This document shows positions 15,026-18,465 of a DNA stretch of 18,465 nt, piece after piece. The first letter of the stretch is position 1. The number at the start of each line of letters is the position of its first letter. Source of the stretch: Bacillota bacterium (GTDB lineage Bacteria; Bacillota; Clostridia; Christensenellales; Aristaeellaceae); assembly GCA_009787135.1 (NCBI GenBank), contig WRGP01000233.1, forward strand, positions 1 through 18,465, given 5' to 3'. The notes under the pieces are model-generated. The model ran no database searches, was not told the DNA's origin, and worked only from the letters and a program-made list of their open reading frames with translations. The position numbers and the translations under genes are program-made.

Positions 15026-16297
15026 ATGAGAAAATATAGTTACCTCTATATCATAGCCGGCGCTGCCATGATGACAGGCATTTTGCTGTACATGACTGCG
15101 CTGAAAATTCCTCCCCGCCCAGAAATCGACAACGCGGCGATCAACGAGATTACAAAGCAAACCGCGCTATGCTGGCAAATCCCCCGCCAGCTTGATCAAA
15201 TGACCTTTGCCTATCGCTTTGTCGTGATCGACCGTGAGGGCAAGTTGGTCTACGCTTCCGATGAAAATCTGCCCGGTACCGTACCATCCGCTATACGCCA
15301 GGGATTTCTGCCGATGGATGTTACGGTTGGCACAAGCGTGGTGGGCAAGGCGCTCGTTGAAACATTCCCAAATGATTTGATAGCGCAAGAACAGGCAAAG
15401 CTTTCCCACGCCGCAGCCGCGGCTTTTATATTGCTTTGTATGCTGGCCGCCGCCATTTTGTTTGTGCTGTACCGGATGGTGATGAAGCCGTTTGAGCGCC
15501 TCAAAACGTTTGCGCATAAAATATCCACCGGCAAATTCGACGAACCGCTGCCGATGGATCGAAACAATATTTTTGGACTTTTCACGCAGAGCTTTGACAT
15601 CATGCGCGCTTCCCTGCTGGAAGCGCATCAAAAAAAGCTGCTTGCGCAGCGCGCGCAAAAAGAGCTCATCGCGGCACTCAATCACGATATAAAAACGCCG
15701 GTGACTTCCATAAGGCTCACCTCGGAGCTGCTGCAGGCTGTGAACACGGATCCAGCCGTCGCGGAAAAGCTCAAGCTCATTGAGATGAAAGCCGACCAAA
15801 TTGACCGGCTGATGAATGATATGCTGCGCGGCGCGCTGGAAGAATTGGAGGAGCTCACGGTCAGCGTAGCCAGCGAAGACAGCGGTGTTTTGCGCGCGCT
15901 CTTTCAAACTGCCGACAACCTTTCCAAAATACGGCTTGGCGATATTCCGTCCTGCCTTGTAGAAATCGATGTCGCGCGAATGGAGCAAGTGATCGACAAT
16001 ATCATAACAAATTCATATAAGTATGCCGCAACAGAGATTGATGTGGATTTCGCGATATGCAAAGAGGTTTTGCGCGTTGATATCCATGATTACGGCAAGG
16101 GGGTTCGCCCCGATGAGGTAGAGCTCATTTGCGTGAAATTCTATCGCGGCGAAAACGCGAAAGCCTCTCAAAAAGAAGGGGAGGGGCTCGGCCTTTACAT
16201 TGCCAAGCAGATCATGGAAAAAATGGGCGGAGGGCTTGAGGCCTTCAACCGTGATCATGGATTTGGCGTCAGGCTTTGGATTCGGATTTCCCGGTAA
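15026..16297 (+). CDS. sensor histidine kinase
   Basis: This membrane histidine kinase of 423 residues has helices at about 7-26 and 130-150. They enclose an extracellular sensor loop of about 100 residues with no recognised ligand fold. A HAMP-like linker (about 150-205) follows. The H box is NHDIKTPVTS with H220, the N box DNIITNSYKYA with N325 and N329, the G1 box DYGKG (355-359), the F box FYRGENA (372-378) and the G2 box GEGLGLYIAK (385-394), so all catalytic parts are intact. GAGGA at the end of the regulator gene serves as ribosome site; the open frame extends upstream to 14948 inside the regulator gene but has no support there. Its 3' half has a decayed copy at 17049-17264. Confidence 0.93.
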   Translation: MRKYSYLYIIAGAAMMTGILLYMTALKIPPRPEIDNAAINEITKQTALCWQIPRQLDQMTFAYRFVVIDREGKLVYASDENLPGTVPSAIRQGFLPMDVTVGTSVVGKALVETFPNDLIAQEQAKLSHAAAAAFILLCMLAAAILFVLYRMVMKPFERLKTFAHKISTGKFDEPLPMDRNNIFGLFTQSFDIMRASLLEAHQKKLLAQRAQKELIAALNHDIKTPVTSIRLTSELLQAVNTDPAVAEKLKLIEMKADQIDRLMNDMLRGALEELEELTVSVASEDSGVLRALFQTADNLSKIRLGDIPSCLVEIDVARMEQVIDNIITNSYKYAATEIDVDFAICKEVLRVDIHDYGKGVRPDEVELICVKFYRGENAKASQKEGEGLGLYIAKQIMEKMGGGLEAFNRDHGFGVRLWIRISR

Positions 16298-16299
16298 AC

Positions 16300-16329
16300 G
16301 CCTGGGCCGCATTTTATAGCGGCCCAGGC
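16300..16329 (+). terminator. terminator-like hairpin after the histidine kinase gene
   Basis: GCCTGGGCCGC (16300-16310) pairs perfectly with GCGGCCCAGGC (16319-16329) over an eight-base loop, three bases past the kinase stop. The following sequence is T-rich but interrupted. It probably ends the two-component operon. Confidence 0.7.
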
Positions 16330-16442
16330 ATTTCATCAAATGTTCCTTTTTCATTCCTTTACTTTCATCGAACTCACGCTAGTATACAGGAAGAAATCAA
16401 CAAGCCTTTCTCGTTTGAGATTGTATAGGGGGAGATTTTACA

Positions 16443-17051
16443 ATGAGCGAAAAATCATTCAAGGGGAAAATCAGTGCAAAGGGTATGAATATCAAAGAAA
16501 TCCTTAAGACCGGCCGCCTGATACTTCGTGAGATGTCCCTTGACGATTTGCACGAAACACGAAAAATCGTATGCGATGAACAGACTATGTGGGCGTGGAA
16601 TGGCGCGTGGAGCGAGGAAGAAAACCTTGCCGGGCTTGAAAAACAGCTGCGCGGATACACGGAAGACGGTTTCGGACGCTGGGCGGTTATTCTGAAAGAG
16701 ACAGGCGCGTTCATCGGAATGTGCGGCTTGCAATGGTGCGAGACCGACAAGGAAAAAGTTCTCGAAATCGGCTACCTGTTCAACCGTGATTATTGGCACA
16801 ACGGATACGCCACCGAAGCCGTAATCGCCTGCAAACATTACGCTTTTGACCATTTAGGATTTGATGAGGTGTTTTCGTTAGTCAGAGATATAAATATTCC
16901 GTCAATGAATGTCGCCATACGAAACGGCATGGTAATTCGAGGGCGATTTATAAAGCGTTATAAAGGCGAAGATATGCCGCACATCGTATTTTGCATCAAG
17001 CGTATGGACTGGCTGTCCGAGTTTGCTGCCAGTGATCCGGTAGCACAATAG
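16443..17051 (+). CDS. GNAT family N-acetyltransferase (RimJ/RimL-like)
   Basis: This cytoplasmic acetyl-CoA-dependent acetyltransferase of 202 residues may modify a protein N-terminus, an amino group of a drug or a small molecule. The fold markers are LKTGRLILREM (21-31) for strand 1, GMCGLQW for strand 4, the acetyl-CoA loop IGYLFNRDYWHNGYATEA (109-126, with a changed R/Q-x-x-G-x-G/A), and NIPSMNVAIRNGM (151-163), typical of the RimJ/RimL group. GGGGGAG upstream supports the first ATG, which adds 14 residues before MNIKEIL. Its TAG stop is also the first three bases of the duplicated kinase fragment, so the original 3' end may have been lost or reshaped. It is flanked by kinase-derived direct repeats, suggesting acquisition or rearrangement at this spot. 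Confidence 0.88.
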   Translation: MSEKSFKGKISAKGMNIKEILKTGRLILREMSLDDLHETRKIVCDEQTMWAWNGAWSEEENLAGLEKQLRGYTEDGFGRWAVILKETGAFIGMCGLQWCETDKEKVLEIGYLFNRDYWHNGYATEAVIACKHYAFDHLGFDEVFSLVRDINIPSMNVAIRNGMVIRGRFIKRYKGEDMPHIVFCIKRMDWLSEFAASDPVAQ

Positions 17052-17264
17052 CCAGCGAAGACAGCGGTGTTTTGCGCACGCTCTTTCAAAATGCCGACAA
17101 CCTTTCCAACGTTGATATCCACGATTACGGCAAGGAGGTTCGCCCCGATGAGGTAGAGCTCATTTGCGTGAAATTCTATCGCGGTGAAAACGCGGAAGCC
17201 TCTCAAAAAGAAGGGGAGGGGCTGGGCCTTTACATTGCCAAAGCAGATCATCAAATGTTCCTTT
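17049..17264 (+). pseudogene. decayed duplicate of the histidine kinase 3' end
   Basis: This is a partial copy of the upstream kinase gene with two deletions. Bases 17049-17109 match 15867-15927 (two differences in 61). Bases 17110-17251 match 16075-16215 (five substitutions and one inserted A). Bases 17252-17264 match 16337-16349, past the kinase terminator. The first deletion removes 147 bases (49 codons, in frame), including the N box that binds ATP. The second removes 121 bases and joins at a shared TCAT. The extra A shifts the frame in the G2 box. There is no start codon, sensor or H box, so it cannot work as a kinase. Roughly 3-4% divergence means the duplication is recent. Confidence 0.9.
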
Positions 17265-17295
17265 CTTTCCCCCGTATGCCCCTCACAAAACTCCT

Positions 17296-18156
17296 TCAGC
17301 CCTCCTTTACAGATGCACCTGATAAAAATACCTTCCCCACTATTATCGCGGCAATAAACCAACTCATCGTATCTATTCCCGCCCTTAGCAGCATTTGCGG
17401 CATTACGCCTTTAAAAATCAAGCCTATAAAGCTATTGAAAATCATCCAGTTTAAGCCTATTGTCAGGATCGTTTCTTTCAATGCGTTCATAACCCAATTC
17501 GTCTTTTTTGCATATATGGGATACAAAATTACATATGCCACGCCGATTGCCATGCCAAACAGAATTGTCCACGCATACGTTTGGATAGGATAATTCACGA
17601 TATCGCTTTCATATAATCCTGTTTTGTATCCAATCATTCTTACGATAAAGAACACAATGGCAAATAGTGCCGCCGCAAAACACTTTTTGAATATGCTCAC
17701 TTCGTCCGTATATTCATTTTTCCTGTCTCTTTTTATATAAATATATGAAATTATCAGGCACAGCAAAACTACCGGTATCGCGTCGCCAAGCCCCATCATG
17801 AATTCATACCTTATAAACGCCCAACCCCATTCGGCAAACGGGGAAGCCTCTACAACAACTTCTTGCATCCCTACAATATAAATCAGTGCAAAGCTAACGC
17901 CGTATCGCAACGCAACCTGCATACGCGATAAACTCGACCTGTATCCAAAGATTCCGGTGAGCAGAGCGCAATGCGCAAACAAAACGAGATAGTATAAGCA
18001 AGCCACCACGGGAAAGCCGAATGCGCCGACCCAAATACTATCAAACTGGCTTTCATCCACCCCAGCCGGTAAGGAAGCGTGGACAGCAATGGCAAATACC
18101 ATGGAAAACAAAATGCCTGCCATACTCATGCCCCGTGATTTTAACTTTCCGTTCAT
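17296..18156 (-). CDS. eight-helix membrane protein of unknown function
   Basis: I do not recognise this protein. It has 286 residues with about eight hydrophobic helices (about 11-29, 46-70, 84-102, 124-142, 157-176, 194-214, 228-248, 263-279) and a basic loop at 142-148 between helices four and five. No catalytic motif, signal sequence or known transporter signature is visible. The start at 18156 (MNGKLK) has a G-rich stretch about eight bases upstream. The frame is open to 18228, but that part lies inside the rlmD-like gene. It begins 16 bases after the rlmD-like stop and may be read from the same transcript. Its base composition is much poorer in G+C than its neighbour (24 of 60 at 17641-17700 against 44 of 60 at 18241-18300), suggesting separate origin. 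Confidence 0.75.
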   Translation of the reverse strand: MNGKLKSRGMSMAGILFSMVFAIAVHASLPAGVDESQFDSIWVGAFGFPVVACLYYLVLFAHCALLTGIFGYRSSLSRMQVALRYGVSFALIYIVGMQEVVVEASPFAEWGWAFIRYEFMMGLGDAIPVVLLCLIISYIYIKRDRKNEYTDEVSIFKKCFAAALFAIVFFIVRMIGYKTGLYESDIVNYPIQTYAWTILFGMAIGVAYVILYPIYAKKTNWVMNALKETILTIGLNWMIFNSFIGLIFKGVMPQMLLRAGIDTMSWFIAAIIVGKVFLSGASVKEG

Positions 18157-18172
18157 GTTGTAGCCCCGCCTT

Positions 18173-18465
18173 TTATATGATATTGCGCTCCATCCCCACC
18201 ACACACTCCACATGCCCCGTCCACCCAAACATATCCACCGGCCGCACCTCCCCCATCCGATACCCCCGCTCCGCCAAGAACTTCGCGTCCCGCGCCAGCG
18301 TGGCCGGGTTGCAGCTCACATACACGATCCTCTCCGGCCTCATGCCCGCAACCGTCTCAAGCGCCGACTGCTCGCAGCCCTTGCGCGGCGGGTCCAACAC
18401 CACAACGTCCGGCTTCCCCTGCCGCGCGGCGAGCACAGGCAGCACAGCCTCCACGGCGCCCGCCG
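18173..18465 (-). CDS. rlmD: 23S rRNA (uracil-5-)-methyltransferase RlmD/RlmCD, 3' end only
   Basis: This is the C-terminal part (about 97 residues visible) of a TrmA/RumA-family enzyme that methylates C5 of a uracil in 23S rRNA, using S-adenosylmethionine. The sequence shows the methyltransferase motif DVVVLDPPRKGC, the catalytic cysteine motif YVSCNPATLARD and the C-terminal HVECVV with the general-base glutamate. The gene runs off the right end of the window and its frame is open to the edge, so the start lies outside. In Bacillota a single enzyme (RlmCD) often does both U747 and U1939, so the exact symbol is uncertain. Base composition is high in G+C, like the flippase gene at the left end. 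Confidence 0.88.
   Translation of the reverse strand, partial: AGAVEAVLPVLAARQGKPDVVVLDPPRKGCEQSALETVAGMRPERIVYVSCNPATLARDAKFLAERGYRMGEVRPVDMFGWTGHVECVVGMERNII

Noticed and set aside
17072..17593. plus-strand open frame starting in the kinase remnant
   Set aside because: The first part is the decayed kinase copy and the rest is antisense to the membrane protein gene. It has no start signal of its own and is not a real fusion gene.

Overview
The window looks like part of a chromosome from a spore-forming, high-G+C member of the Bacillota (class Clostridia). It carries a stage II sporulation protein P (SpoIIP) gene and a SpoVB-like flippase gene. It also has DrrAB- and MacB-type ABC modules, strong Shine-Dalgarno sequences of the AGGAGG kind, and one sigma-A promoter matching consensus at both hexamers. 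No rRNA, tRNA, CRISPR array, transposase or phage gene was found.

Left part (about 1-6300): envelope, sporulation and housekeeping genes, mostly G+C-rich. A SpoVB/MurJ-like flippase (+) converges on a CapA-like exported protein (-). Next is a two-gene unit (-) of fucU (fucose mutarotase) and a zinc-dependent phospholipase C-like protein. A divergent pair (+) follows: a DUF1614 membrane protein overlapping spoIIP. An imperfect palindrome with the same 24-base core lies upstream of both the flippase and the CapA-like gene.

Middle (about 6487-8920, -): a MarR regulator, an ABC ATPase and an ABC-2 permease form one operon with overlapping genes. Its promoter has an exact TTGACA-17-TATAAT arrangement. 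A perfect 16-bp inverted repeat places one arm in the promoter spacer and the other over the start site. This reads as a self-repressed, drug-inducible efflux operon.

Right-centre (about 9006-16330): an ABC ATPase, an 832-residue FtsX/MacB-type permease and an exported SxxK serine hydrolase (-) lie divergently from an OmpR-type response regulator and a histidine kinase (+). The arrangement resembles envelope-stress or antimicrobial-peptide sensing and detoxification modules. The hydrolase lacks the segment that usually precedes SxxK.

Right end (about 16330-18465): a GNAT acetyltransferase lies between the intact kinase gene and a shrunken, recently made copy of that kinase's 3' end, which has two internal deletions and a frameshift. 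Then come an A+T-rich eight-helix membrane protein of unknown function (-) and the 3' end of an RlmD-type rRNA methyltransferase (-), cut by the window edge. The stretch between spoIIP and rlmD looks like an accessory resistance/response region placed between core genes.
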